DNA from: Gordionus sp. m RMFG-2023
Taxonomy: Eukaryota > Nematomorpha > Gordioida > Chordodea > Parachordodidae
Length of the DNA: 64,000 nucleotides
NCBI RefSeq assembly: GCF_954871325.1
Contig: NC_088775.1
Location: 87,211,561 to 87,275,560 of the forward strand
Direction: 5' to 3'
Shown here one piece after another: positions 17,501 through 29,926 of this stretch. Every line of letters begins with the position of its first letter. The stretch's first letter is position 1. Position numbers and translations under genes: made by a program. The notes beneath the pieces were generated by a model. The model worked only from the letters and a program-made list of their open reading frames with translations. It had not been told where the DNA came from and did not search any database.

Positions 17501-20304
17501 TTTTCTTATTCCTAGTGGACTCAAAAGAAGGGCGACATTTGCGAAAGACCTTAATAAAATTGAATAACTATACTAATTTTTATCTTTTTTTATCCTTATT
17601 ATAATTTTTCTTCCTTCAAATAAAATTATTTTTGAAGTGGAGATCAGAGGCAACCTGAAACAGAACCCATCTTTTAAAATTTTTGGGAAACCGGAAACAA
17701 GAATCCATCTTTTAATTGAGAATTTTTTTAGAAAATTTGGGGAACCGAAAATAGTACCCATTTTTTAACTAGGGAACCGGAAACAGAACCTATCTTTAAA
17801 AAAATTTAGGAAAACGGAAACAAACCCCTTTTTTTAAATTTTTTTACCGGAAACAAAATCCCATTTTTAAAAAATTTTTTAGGGAACCGGAAACAAGAAT
17901 CCAGTTTAAAAGTTTCATGACACAAAAACGGGAACAAAAGTTAGATTAATTTAACATTAATATAATATTGTTTAAAATTGTTGCCTACGACTTATTTGAA
18001 AATCGCTCAACACAATGATTGTTCAACTGAAGGAATTTTTGTTAATTGGATGAGATGTATTTAAAATCAAACAAGTATCTAAAGTATGGCCAGGATTAAA
18101 GGTGGATTGATATTGGCTATCAGGGCTAATTGTATGGGTTAGGGTTAAGATATTGCAATCGCTTTTCAAAACATCAGTTTTATTGATAACTTGTCAAAAC
18201 TGACAGGTCATGTGATTGTAAATAGACGAATAGAAATTTAAATAAAAAAGGCTGTTATATGGACAATTTCCCTGAGTTGGACAATGATCAATAAAGCAGG
18301 ATTGGCCCCAAATGTAACGCTCCCAATTCTATCATTTTTAATAAATGTAACGAAAAACTCTGTAATTGTTACATTTGTTCGAGTAACATAACGTAACGTT
18401 TTTGTTAATTTTAAAAAAAAATTACGCCATTTTTTTTAAATATAAAAGTGAACAATTAATCTTAGAATTATCTACAGTAAGATTTGTCTAATTTGAGCTC
18501 TCAGATAACTCGGGTAACATCCCTAATTTAGCTAAAATTCTGAATCCCAAATCAAATTCCTAATAACTATCAGAAAGGATCTTGATAAATTGGGCAACTT
18601 GTTTAAATTTGCCATAAAGTGTCTCTATCTCAACTGTGTTGTTAACCGGATGGGTTTTTAAAAACGGGTAACACAATATTTCAGTCCTGGACATTTTCTC
18701 GTAGATGGCAGAAAGGTTTGGATATCTAGTAACCAATCTCAAGGCTTACATTTTTTTCGTTAAAATATTGGGTTATCCGTTTTTATAAAAATTGAGCCTC
18801 TTATCAACACTAATCTTCAACACTGCGTTTAAATTAGACAGGTTTAATCTTCAAGGTTTTGTTTATTTATTTATTTTTATTTGAGCTGAATCGATGATAA
18901 GATTTCACAACTATTCAAAAGGAATTCTCGTAAACATATTTATAGTTATTTAAAAAAAAAAATTTAGATAATTTTTGTTATATATTTTCTTGACAATAAG
19001 AGTGACATATAAATGGTATTATAACCAATAAATTTTGTTTTGAAGAAGCAATGACCTATATTTTTAGAGGATAGATATAACTAGTATTTTTTCCTTGAAA
19101 TTTGAGCTACTTAAGAAAAAAAAATTAGAGGCAAATAATAGTTTTCGGCTAAAAACTTAATTTAACAGTTTAGCCTATTGTTTTAGCCGGCTAAAAAATG
19201 GCTTAAACGGTTAAAATCCAAATCGTTTTTTAAGGTTCCATCTTAATTGTTTTTAAAAAAAATTTATTTTTACTTTCCCATCCAGATTTCATATGATTGT
19301 GGTAATCTAGGCGCAAATAGAGTAGCCTTAGAATTCTCTATTTCTATCAATCCCCAAAATCCAGATTCTAATACCCCGAATGCCCAGTGGAAATAGGATT
19401 CCTAGAAAAAATGACAATTACTAAAGTTACATAAGAATGAAAAATGAAAGATATGGTGAATGAACCATGAAAAAAATAGGCAAAAATGAAGGATCAGTCT
19501 GGTTGCTATTGACCCTTTGTGATAATTCTGAAACATTTTAAATAATTTAATCCATAAATAAACAATAAACTTTTTTTTAAAAAAATCATTTATGTCATAT
19601 ATTAATTTCAATAGCTGCTTAACTTTCCTTTTGTGAACTTTAAAATATAAATCTTATATCTAATAAATAAATTAATAAATGATAGAAATAAATGAAATAA
19701 AAGGGAAATTGTCAAAGAAGTAATTTAAATTAATTAAAAATCAGTGGTATAAATGGCAAAGAAAGATTTGAATCTAATATTTTTAAACCTTTTTTAAGTT
19801 GTAAATTAAATTATTAAGTAAATTATTTTACTTTTAGCAGAATCCTAGATATGCCACTGTTAACAATCAAATATGTACGTGTACTTCTCCACCCCCCTCC
19901 CCCCTACCTTAAATTCAACAGCCTTTAAATAAGATGTTTATACATTAATTTTTTTATGAACAGGGGGCAGCTTAGAATTGCACCCAAAAATATGGGAAAA
20001 CAAGGTTTGTTAGGAATCTTGACAAATAAAATTAACACCATTATAAGAGGAAAGTCACCTATATAATAGAAACTTCCTCCTATGAGTGTTCCGGACTAGC
20101 ATGCTTAATTAATTTATAACTTACTTGAACAAACATATTTTCTGTATCGGTATCATATTTATAGGTTGTATCTCCGCCTTTTAACAATATAACTGAATTT
20201 TTTGGTATATTATCAAGTTCTTTTAATTGTTCACACAAACGAATCCGATTAGTTGAATGAAGCTCCCTTGGTACTTGCAAAGTTTCATTGCCATTCCAAA
20301 ACAT
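11562..20304 (-). CDS. PEPD: Xaa-Pro dipeptidase (prolidase), complete, 13 exons
   Basis: Exons in coding order: 20304-20125, 19401-19274, 17453-17390, 17063-17016, 16871-16810, 16467-16423, 15702-15580, 15314-15255, 14965-14634, 14534-14350, 12619-12512, 11978-11895, 11687-11562. All junctions are GT-AG with compatible phases; total 1545 nt, 514 residues (human is 493). The start at 20304 is fixed by an upstream in-frame TAA and by FWNGNETL matching the family's N-terminus. The protein is a cytosolic M24B metallopeptidase cleaving dipeptides with C-terminal proline, usually as a homodimer with two Mn ions. The metal ligands are visible: both Asp in [13 protein letters not shown], His in PHGVGHFLG, Glu in LTVEPG and Glu in VRIEDE. 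The exon at 14965-14634 carries about 34 extra residues between the second Asp and the [10 protein letters not shown] helix. About four residues seem missing at the 15580/15314 junction, possibly an unseen micro-exon. Introns carry several MITE copies. Confidence 0.95.
13963..14135. mobile_element. Diverged MITE copy in PEPD intron
   Basis: Begins TAGTGGTGTTAAAAAGCTCG and shares ATTACGATTTTAGCCAAAATAAT with the copy at 22859-23025, so the two form a subfamily distinct from 2082-2279. The right terminus looks truncated. No target duplication was seen. Confidence 0.6.
16565..16690. mobile_element. Truncated MITE copy in PEPD intron
   Basis: Starts TAGTGTTGTTAAACGGCTAA and runs through the AATATTTTAGCC core and a GGCTAAAAT motif. 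The right terminal repeat is missing. It lies between the exons at 16467-16423 and 16871-16810. Confidence 0.6.
17640..17930. repeat. Degenerate tandem repeat, unit about 45-60 bp
   Basis: GGGAACCGGAAACA followed by a CCCAT/CCATC word and a T/A-rich run recurs about six times with variable spacing. It lies in the long PEPD intron between exons 2 and 3. Confidence 0.65.
18634..18812. mobile_element. MITE copy in PEPD intron
   Basis: The left end CTGTGTTGTTAACCGG and right end TTATCAACACTA are degraded TAGTGTTG-family termini. The interior has TCGTAGATGGCAGAAAGGTT, seen in related copies. Flanks TATCTCAA and ATCTTCAA are similar but not identical. Confidence 0.6.
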
Positions 20305-20544
20305 ATGATGGAATATTTATATTCAATGGAGTACTGGCGTAAGCACGAATGTATATTAAATAAAATTTTTATAAATTTTATACTAATTATAGGAATAAAT
20401 ATTTTAAAATTCAATATATAAATCAATTATAGGAAGAAATATTAGACTTTTCCTTTATTAAGTAGCAAAATTTTAAGAAAATAACGCGAATAGTTTGGGT
20501 GAACTGATGCCACTTAATATTATCTGGGCTTACAATTTATTCAA

Positions 20545-20830
20545 TTAAACACAATACCAATGACATATGATAATTAATATCTAGACTGACGATACATTCA
20601 TAATAATACATTTGAAAGCGACGTTAAATGCAAATCAGGCCCCGCCATTTTAGTAACAGATATAGTAACTATTCGCATGTAAAAAACTACTATTAAATTG
20701 ATAACTTGCTTCCTTATTATCTCGATGATCAGGCAAATACTTAATAAAGTTTGCATGGATAATCAAAATGGCGTCCCTAGCTGTTTTCATTGATGCACAC
20801 TTTGAATAAATGTATCTTGAGTCTATATAT
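20545..20830 (-). repeat. Dispersed repeat, copy A (inverted relative to 62765-63090)
   Basis: Read on the opposite strand, 62765-63090 matches this stretch over most of its length, including CAATGACATAT, CTGACGAT, GCATTTGAAA and AACTTGCTTCCTTATTA. The AAAATGGCGTCC and CGCCATTTT parts form inverted arms. It lies just upstream of the PEPD start codon. Confidence 0.7.
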
Positions 20831-21310
20831 TATTATAAGTCATTGGTCAATACAAACTTGTTGGTCGCACTCCTTTAAAGATTCCGACAAATAAATTATT
20901 ACAAAATTTTTGGGAAACTTTAAAAAAATATAGTTTTTTATTTATACAAATTTTACGAGAAACCAAGGTGGTGCATCACCGGTTGATTCAACAATGCTTC
21001 AAAATGCATATAATAAAAATCCATATTCTAGGCGTATTATAGTTAACGATTTTTAAGTGAATTAGAAATTAGTATATTTTTATTATATTCCAAATTGGTG
21101 CTAGACCCACCCCACCCTCTATCAGTGATTATTATTATTACAATAAAAAAATATTTTAATTATCAACATGTATATTAAATCGACACAACTCACAATATAA
21201 CAACACGACCCGGGTCTGTGCTTAGGGTTCGTGCTCAGAGCTGGTTTGGTCGATTTTTTAGACCCAAACCCCGGGTCTGGGTTTTACACATCCAACTCAA
21301 TTAACAACAG

Positions 21311-21497
21311 TAGTGTTGTGACTCGATTTGAGCCAATTTTTAAAAATGGCTAACTCTATATTATAAAAAGAAAGAATTACCTAGACCGCGAGATTTCGCT
21401 AATAAGACCAAAATCTTCAGGCTTGCGTAATATATTTCTAAATAAAATATTGAGTAGACTTTTTAAAAATTGGCTCAATTAGGGCTGTTTAACACTA
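21311..21497. mobile_element. MITE copy between PEPD and the hAT fossil
   Basis: Begins TAGTGTTGTGACTCGATTTG and ends GGGCTGTTTAACACTA. The interior CTTCAGGCTTGCGTAATAT matches the core of 2082-2279. Flanks do not match, so its target duplication has decayed or the ends are altered. Confidence 0.65.
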
Positions 21498-21668
21498 TTC
21501 CAACTTATTTTTGATTTTCCTTTAAAAAATTAATATTAATTTTACTATGTCATGAAATAATATATTGGGAAAACATATTGAAAATCATTTTTATTTGAAT
21601 AAATAAAAGTTCATGGTTAATTTTTTTACTACCTTTAAAAATAAACCATAGGAAACAAATATAAAATT

Positions 21669-22773
21669 AAGAGATGTTAAACGCTACTTTTAAAAGTGCC
21701 CTACCGCTATTTGTCAAAAATGTGGCACGATATTAGCTACTATTTTTTACAAGTAGCTTAAACTACTTTTTATATAAAAATATTTAGAAAAAAATTTGTT
21801 TTATTTTTTGCTTATAATGTTATTGTATAGTAAATATAGAAAAATCAACATTTATAAATATCAAAATAGAATTTTGATAATAAAAAATTTATGTAATAAA
21901 AATAAATATTTATGGTAATTTGTTGCATTTTATAAATTTTTACCTTCTGTTATGTGTCCAACTATCTGCTGTGGTACATATATATGTTATCTCTACTATT
22001 AGAGCATCTTTCATTACTTTGAAGTTATCTGCTATTTTATTTATTAATATCTGGCTACATAAAATTGTTGTACCAGGGGATAGTTTTAGTCATCATGGTA
22101 AATGATGGATTATCAACCAAGGATATTAGATGAACGGTATCAATTATAAAATCAACAATAACTTTATCACCCAATTATATTGGCATTTGTATTATTAATT
22201 AATTTGGTTTGAATTGAATTAGTCTTTTTGGATGTAGAGTCGCCTATACCAAAATCATCAATTTACCTTTAGGTATTTCTTGAGGTTATAGCCACTGGGT
22301 TGATTTGAGGAAATATTTTTTTTACATTTTAAACAAAAAATTTTGAAGCCAATTTTAGTTTTTATTATATATTTTAAAAAAATTTTCAAATCTAGGGAAT
22401 AAAAAATTGGTATTATAGCTATTAATAACATTTTCTTCCCTAGTATCTTCCATTTCTTTAATATCATTGTCTGAATCACTTTCAACGATTTGGATATCCA
22501 TAGGCAATGACATTTTAAATTATTAACATGTGATTTAGGTTTATAATATAAATAAAAATATAAATTACAACTTGAAAATATATTTCAATTTCAAAATTAA
22601 ATAATAAATCATAAAAATTATAATTTATTATATTATATTTAAATTTTCATGTTTATACTTACCTATATTTATTAAAAGTAGCTAAGTAGCGCGCTAAAAA
22701 ATTAAATTACAGAAAAAGTAGCCGCTATCAGCTATAGCTACCACAAAGATAGCACGCTACCTAAACAACTCTG
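21669..22773 (-). mobile_element. Decayed hAT (ZBED-like) DNA transposon, 1.1 kb
   Basis: The word ATAAAATT flanks both ends exactly (21661-21668 and 22774-22781). The right end read inward is CAGAGTTGTTTAGG and the left end is AAGAGATGTTAAAC, a mutated copy of the same terminus. On the minus strand, fragments of a ZBED-type transposase are readable in several frames: an N-terminal acidic start from 22513, a BED finger piece (FCLKCKKNISSNQPSGYN), then IIDTVHLISLVDNPSF and TTADSW, both typical hAT-core signatures. It is full of frameshifts and stops and most of the C-terminal half is gone. It is a different family from the 45211-54060 element. Confidence 0.85.
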
Positions 22774-22858
22774 ATAAAATTGTTATTTTTCAATGAATAA
22801 AGAAAAAACAATATCAAATGTAATGTCTAATTTTACGATAAATAGACTTTGGGGAAGT

Positions 22859-23025
22859 TAGTGTTGTTAAACGGTTTGATTATTAAAAATGGCCCAATTA
22901 CGATTTTAGCCAAAATAATATAATGCAATCCTGTATATACTAATATATGGCATAAATATTGCCAAATCTCAGGGCTTACATAATATAATTTTGGCAAAAT
23001 TAAATCAGACCATTTAACAACACCA
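22859..23025. mobile_element. MITE copy, subfamily with ATTACGATTTTAGCC
   Basis: Starts TAGTGTTGTTAAACGGTTTG and ends CCATTTAACAACACCA. It shares its inner sequence with 13963-14135. No clean target duplication is seen. Confidence 0.7.
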
Positions 23026-23635
23026 AATTAAAAAAAACCTTTATTTTTTTTAAATTAAAAATTTAGATTGCAATATATTTAAATTTTATTTTTAAGAAAT
23101 CCTTCACTTTTAAATATATTTTGATTTTAAAATGAATTGTGTTGTTAAAAATATCCTTTAGTTAAAGAAAGTATTGATAATATAAAAGGGAAGATAAATA
23201 TAAACTTTACAACATTTTAAAGATAATCACCTATTTTTACCCTAATTTTAGTTCCAACCACTGCAATAGTAGATGTGGATTTTGATCTTCAAAAATAAAA
23301 AAATTTCATCACTTTTCAGAAAAAAATATATTTTAATTCTAAATATATTTTACATCTAAAATGATATAAATACAACCTTGGTTGTTCAATATCAAATAAA
23401 TCAGGCTCAATATTTATAACTACTAATGAATTGGAACATTTTACTTGTCCTGGGTAATTAACATTTCTATAATCAAATTAAAAGACAGAATATTGAATCT
23501 AATAAAAATATTGATTTATATTTAATTTTCCCAATATGATTATGTTGTTTTTGTATATTATGAAATTAAATACAATAATATATATTTTAAAAAAATAATT
23601 GTATTTTGCAAAGAAGTTTAATTCTGTAGACATAT

Positions 23636-24743
23636 TCATTGCACTTTATCACAATCATGAGTACGTACCCAATCAGATATAATTTTCCATTTATCACCTT
23701 CAGCTATAAGTATAAAGGATTGATTAAAGCCCATCAATTTAGGTGGATGTAATCTTCTATTACTACTGTTTTCATCGTAACTGACTATTCCATGTACATT
23801 TAAGGTAATAGATGTTTGGCCATTTGTTACATTTGGTGTAATTGGTTGAGCATCCAAGCAATCTGTTTTATGTTCAGAGGTTGGAATTTGTTCAAAAAAG
23901 GTCTTTATAGCTTCCAGTCCCTAAACATTAGAAAATAAAAATTAAATGTCATTTTGCAAATTACATCATATCTTATCATTCAACTCAAGGGTAATTAGTA
24001 AATACAGTAGATTTTATATATATTAATAAAAAAAATTGTTATATAGAATGGCATATATATTAGTCTTACAGGTTTATCAATAAAAAAATAGAGATCTGGC
24101 AAAAAAATATCGATAATAAATTTCCTTTTTTTGTCTAAATAAATATTACAATTATATAATAAATTTAAAAAATAAGAAAAGTTTTTAAAATAGGAAATAT
24201 TCATAATAAATAGAATAAACCTTATTAAATTATCAAAGTTATTGCTTAATATTTAAAAACATAAATTATAATAGAGAATAAAATAAATTTATAAATTATT
24301 TCGTATATAATAAATGGGCTTAAGATATTTTTGCCATCTGACCAGAAGCAAATTTGAGTCAATATTTTTATTCTACAGGTCTCAAGTATATCTTAATTGA
24401 AATATATCAATTTTATAAATATAACTTCTCAAATTTTTTTAATTATGAATTAGGTAATCTTTTTCTTTAAGTTACGATAACTAACTTTTATAAATATAAT
24501 ATTTAAAAAAAATAATAATATAACACAAATAAAAAGTATATTACAAAATAAAGTATTTTAATAAAGAGTTAGCAATTAATTTATAGGTTATATAATAAAA
24601 ACTTGATAATGATTTCCATTCCAAATCAAAGTTGCATTATCGTGATAAAGTTTATGTATAATATTTCGCTTTTTATCTATGGTATCATAATATAAAGATG
24701 TAAAGGTTTCACTAGTTTTATCAGCTTGAAGTATGCTATCCAT
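23636..24743 (-). CDS. NXT1: NTF2-related export protein (p15), two exons
   Basis: Exon 1 is 24743-24603 and exon 2 is 23920-23636, with TGA at 23638-23636. The total is 141 codons plus stop at phase 0; human NXT1 is 140 residues. The protein is the small NTF2-fold partner of NXF1/TAP in bulk mRNA export through the nuclear pore. Family landmarks read here: LYYDTIDKKRNIIHKLY (helix region), LIWNGN, IKTFFEQIP, FNQSFIL and WKIISDW, matching the NXT pattern rather than NTF2 itself. The donor is GTTTTT, weak but in the right place. The symbol could equally be NXT2; invertebrates often have one gene. The start at 24743 gives a shorter N-terminal helix than human. It shares strand with PEPD but is 3.3 kb away and unrelated in role. 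Confidence 0.88.
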
Positions 24744-26882
24744 GAGCGGTTTGCAAAAACATCATCCCCCACATGGCAATTAAGGATTTTTAAGTTTAAA
24801 AGCTAAAATGGAGGATGATCATTGAAAATATCAATGACATGGAAAATATTTAATATATTATTTATCATGCAATTTGATATTCAAACTGTTATTCTTAAGA
24901 GCAAATGCAATGATAAGCCTAAATTGGGATTTGCCTCAAGATAAACTATACAAGTGTAAAATTATTATTATATTTAATTTATCATTTTACATTATTTTTA
25001 GATTATTCTGATTGTTTTAATTTTTATATTAAATATGATTTTACATTAATTGTTAATATAATAAGTTGCCTTCGAGATATTGTTCAAATATTTTTAACTT
25101 ATATTTTATTTTAAATTTTTATTTAAATTATTTATTACTTTTTAAACTTTAAAAGATTTCTTTTATTATCATCCATTAATATCTATTAGCTAAAAATAAC
25201 TCTTATATTATTTTTTATAATTTCAGACACTGTTAGAGTAATCAAAATAAAATGGAAATGCGACAAAATTAAAATGGAATTATTATAAAAATAAAAAGTT
25301 ATAAATCTTAATATAAATAAAATATGCACGAATCGACATTGAAATACGTCGAAATCAAAAATGAAATGCAAATAGATCTATTAAAATGAACAAATAAAAT
25401 CTGTGAAGATAGATTAGATAATATTAAATTTAATTCCATGTTGGTTTTAAATACAAAAATAGAAATATATAGAAAATTAACGAAGAATGATTGAAAAATT
25501 GGAAGAGAAAGATTTAATAATTAATACAAAGGAAAATAACTAGAGAAAACGTAAACATGTAAGAAACTAAGATAAAGAAAACCTAAATAAGTGTGTTTAC
25601 TTTTAAAAGGAAACGTAAATACATTATATAAATAATGGTAAATAAATTTATAATAATGAATGAAATTAAAATATTTATAAATATGTGATAGATAAAATTA
25701 TAATGAATTTAAGAGATTCAAAATATTAATTAAAGAGTAAAGATGTTACTGTTAAGATGTTGTATTTTACTTTAATTATACTTATTATTTAATAGAAAAA
25801 AATCGAATCATAGAAAGAATAAATCAAAATTATCTTTTATTATTATGATTATATATATATATATAACTATCTATATATGCCAAATTGATTAAGGCATATA
25901 ATATAACAATTATAAAAATCAATCAGTTAATTTAATTTATCTCTATTTAGTATTAATGTAATATAACGTATTTCTAATAACGACTACTAATAAATTAAAT
26001 AATAATTAACATGTTGAGGTTTTAAAATTTTAAAAATGCAATTGATTGAGATTTTTTTTCTAGCATCGATGATCATAAACTTAATTTTTTTTTAAAATGG
26101 GAAGATAATTCTTATAAATATAAAATATTACAAATTCATAAATTCTTTGTCAAATTGATAGTATATTATAATATTAGTATTATATATTTGATAATAAACT
26201 ATTCATAACAAACATGTGATAGATGTTAATCTTTAAGTCATTCACCCATTTTTTTTCTGAAGCCACTCATATAGTAAGAGGTCATTAATTTGCAGGTCAA
26301 AAATTTTAAAAATTGTGCAGGCGAAAGGATGAGTTTAAAATATTTTAAAATAATGAGTGGTCGATAAAGTATTTCTAGGGCAAAATGAGCAGAACAGACT
26401 ATTTATTGCAAACTTTGTTTAAATAAAATATATTAGACCAATCAAATAATTTTTAAAATATTAGGAAGGCTTGTGAGCGGGTAAACAAATTTTTCAGATA
26501 ACTGGGCGGGCAGGAAGTCATTTCTAAAAACCATGAGTGGACGGACTAGCGGGTTAAATTGCAGCCCATTTTAAATACTACATAAAATTTAAAATAACTT
26601 TTGAAAAGAAAATAACATATGGTTTAATTATTCTTTTGTAAAATAATCCTAATTTATTAAGATCCGTAGTACTATCTGAAAATTTATTAAGAATTAAAAG
26701 AAACACACGAAATGCAATAAAATGACTAATTGATTATGCATCTAAATCTGATCTATCGCTTTTCTGAAATATCTTCACTGGAATTTTGCAGAGAGCGCCT
26801 TAAACTATTGTTTGATTATTTAACCACGGATTCTTATTCATGTAAATATTGGCATAAATTAAAAAAATGTTTTTTTGTGTAT
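24744..26882. other. Very AT-rich spacer, nothing recognised
   Basis: Long A/T runs and short low-complexity ORFs. A stretch near 26260-26570 has GAGTGG-type words repeated on both strands and may be a decayed transposon, but I cannot define its ends. Confidence 0.4.
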
Positions 26883-27143
26883 TTATTTTATCATATTGAC
26901 ATATGATGTTATCCAAGAACTAAAAATAGCCATGTTTAGCATTGCCTCATATTTTTTTCTCTTTATATTTGGAATATATTTGGTACGAAGGGTACCAATC
27001 TCCGAATTAGTATCTCTTTCCGATTCATTACCTATAATCTGACATACATTTATCATCGACTTAAAAGATTTTATAACAATTTTACACAATATATTTACTC
27101 TAAAAATACCAGGGTTTGAAATAAAATCAAAAAAAATCTTCAA
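26883..27143 (-). other. Unrecognised 86-codon open frame, possible exon
   Basis: This frame has a less repetitive composition than its surroundings (for example NESERDTNSEIGTL and KRKKYEAMLN) and a TTTTTAG acceptor-like site at its 5' part (near 27103). No family is recognised and no partner exon was found. It may be a terminal exon of an unknown gene or a chance ORF. Confidence 0.2.
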
Positions 27144-27308
27144 ATTTTTTTTAGAATATTCTTTTTTGCCGAATTTTGAGAAAAATTATATTTTAAAGAA
27201 TTGAAGATTGTTTTTTAAATAAAAAAATTTTTATGCATTAAGATCACAAAAATAAAATGTAAAATTTGATCAAAATAAAAATAGAATTTTAGGTAAAATA
27301 AAAATACA

Positions 27309-27682
27309 CAGTGGCGTAGCTAGGAATTTTTCTTAGAGGGGGTCCATACATATGAAAGTCAGGCGGGTTCGCCCTTCCAGACCCCCTTTAACGGGCCTTC
27401 GGTCTTTTGCTCGGGCTTCGGCCGGGTTTATCTTAAAAATCATATTTGTTTTTCTTATAATTTCTAGAATTATTGATCATTTTAATTAGTGTTGTATGAC
27501 TTTATAATAATACTATCCAGAATAATATAAATAGTAATGTAATATCCACAAACATTAAAACCAGAAAAAATATAAATATTCTTGTTGAATCTTTTGAATG
27601 TATAATCTAAAAAATAATTTTGCTCTGGGGGGGGGGGGGAATCCAAACCCGAAACCCTCCCCCTCCCATAGCTACTCCACTG
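27309..27682. mobile_element. CAGTGGCGTAGC-type MITE, 374 bp
   Basis: The left end CAGTGGCGTAGCTAGG and the right end (read inward CAGTGGAGTAGCTATGGG) are terminal inverted repeats of a kind widespread in animal non-autonomous DNA transposons. Flanks AAAATACA and AAAATATT agree at six of eight positions, suggesting a worn 8-bp target duplication. The interior has GC-rich ends and a run of about 12 G near 27629-27640. Confidence 0.75.
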
Positions 27683-27783
27683 AAAATATTATTTAAAGCA
27701 TTTTCAAAAAGTCTTTATAGATCAAAACTTTTTAAATATTTTTTATTTTGTAAAGCCTTTATATCTGAAGAAAACTTACGATA

Positions 27784-28190
27784 GTGCGCACAAATTGAAC
27801 GTTTTAAACTCTGAGTTGCAAGCGCAAATAATGCATTTCAAGTAGCCTCGTATAATTTGGTAAAATTATCGTTTGGCGTTGGCAACTATTTTAAAAAACA
27901 CTAATCGGTTTGCTTTTTCACTACTTTTTTTATTCTTCGCTTTGTAATATTATATAAAAATGTAATATAAACTTTTACTTATATCCTAAAAAGGAATATT
28001 TAGAAATTAAAGAAATAAGAAGACAGACGATAATATAATTTTCAAGGACAAATCATTTTTTTTAGAACTTATTTAAAATTTTAAATCGACGGATATTAAT
28101 AAAAAGGCAACCACAATTTAAACAAGGGACGCGTTACGTTTTTTTTATTAAAAAATTATGGCAAAACGTAAACGCTCAATTTGTGTGCAC
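27784..28190. mobile_element. TA-flanked inverted-repeat MITE, 407 bp
   Basis: The left end GTGCGCACAAATTGAACG and the right end (inward GTGCACACAAATTGAGCG) are inverted repeats, each bordered by TA (27782-27783 and 28191-28192), as expected for a Tc1/mariner-type target duplication. No coding sequence is present. Confidence 0.65.
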
Positions 28191-28773
28191 TATTATACAC
28201 TTTCGTAATTTTCACGAATCTTTATTTATCTCCGAATTAATAATCAAGATTTTTTAAAAAAAGATTTTACTCGAAATTATTTATTTTATTTCAAGTTACT
28301 TCTGAAACCTTTTTTTTTTAGAAAATTCAAAAAGTTTTAAAACTTTGGAAAATTTCACAAATATGTTTTCGCAATAATTTTTACTTTCCTATCAAAAAAA
28401 AGAGGCTTATTTTGCGGATTTTTCGATAAAGTTATAAAAGTTTTGAAAGTTTTCGAATTAAATTTCTTTGATGTTTTGAAACGACAGCCTTAAAAAAAGA
28501 AAATGGGGAAATATAAAAAATTATTATCAGACAATGAACAACGTAAGTATGAAAGATAATAAAATCGTAAAACTCCACTTCATAATTTTTATCTAAGTAC
28601 TGGCTGAACTCTTATAGTTAAGTATTTACTCTATTTTTAAGCCTTGCGCCTAATCCTAGCTTATCCTACTTTTTTTTTTCTAAAACAGAAAATAAATGAA
28701 TTCTTGCCTCAATTCTAAGCCGATTTTTTTTTTCATAGCGTCGATTTTAATCACTCAAGCTATATTTCTTTTT

Positions 28774-28776
28774 TTT

Positions 28777-28828
<52 letters not shown>

Positions 28829-28830
28829 TC
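28774..28830. repeat. (TTTC)n microsatellite, about 14 units
   Basis: A clean TTTC array followed by a TATTCGATTC-rich stretch (28870-28960) that resembles 3660-3800. Confidence 0.95.
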
Positions 28831-29389
28831 GTCAACAAATATGAGTAAGATATACCTACAATACAATGATACGAATTCAATTATTTGCATTATTCGTATT
28901 CGATTCATATTTTCGAATAAAATTTGAATCGAATAATTTTGTTATAGATTATATTATTCCACTGGGATTTTGGTAAGAAACACATTTGTATTATTTTTTC
29001 CCCTAAACCAAAACTGCTATAACTTCTCATTTAATATTTTTAATTTATGAGATTCTGAGCTCCATTCTTAGCCCCTATAAGATTTTAACCAAAGCCTGGA
29101 GATTTTGTTCATAGGTAGTAGAAAAGTTTGGACTTCTATTAGCCAAATATCGAGGCTTACTAGGCTAAATTCTTAATAGGGCAGTTTGTGAAAACCGACC
29201 CGAAATCGGGCTTTTTAATAGCGCTATTCGTAAGCAATCCATAATTTTGTAAGGGACCTCATATAGCCATAGTGTTGTTAAACGGCTCATTTCGAACCGA
29301 TTTTTTAAAACGGCTAACACAATATTTTAGCCAGAAAAATATTGCCTAAGTCTCGAGATTTCGATAATATATGCCTAGACCTTTGTTTC

Positions 29390-29926
29390 TGTTGTAATTG
29401 TTAAACCAAATTACAAAGCCGAAGGATATTCAAATCTACTCAAGAAAAAAGAATTAAATTTCGAATGCAAATGATTTAAAGAAAGAGGAATAAAAAAGAA
29501 TGATTATTCAAATTAAAGAAAGTTCAAGATTTTTTCAGTTTGTTTGTAAAACATTATGTAAATGAAATATAGAAAAGTATATATATATTCGAGGATATTT
29601 GTATAAACACAGATCATGATTTTACGAACTTAATTATAATTTTTAATTTTAATTTTTTATTATTTTAATTTTTTTTTAATTAATTTAGTTTGATTATATT
29701 TTTAACTTATTATTTAATAAAGAGTTAGTATCATTTTAGTTCTAACTTTTCTGATTTGACGAATATTATAGAAAAATATATATAATCGAGGATATTAGTC
29801 TGATTTAGTATCATTTTAGTTCTAACGAGGATATTAGTCTGATTTAGTATCATTTTTTTCTAACCTTTCTTATTTGACAACGATTATAATCTTCCAATTC
29901 TTATTCTAATTTTTCAAAATGTTACA
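29390..29926. repeat. 5' LTR
   Basis: A 537-bp direct repeat of 30801-31329 with TG…CA ends. It contains a short internal tandem repeat built on GATTTAGTATCATTTTAG, seen about three times. Confidence 0.9.
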
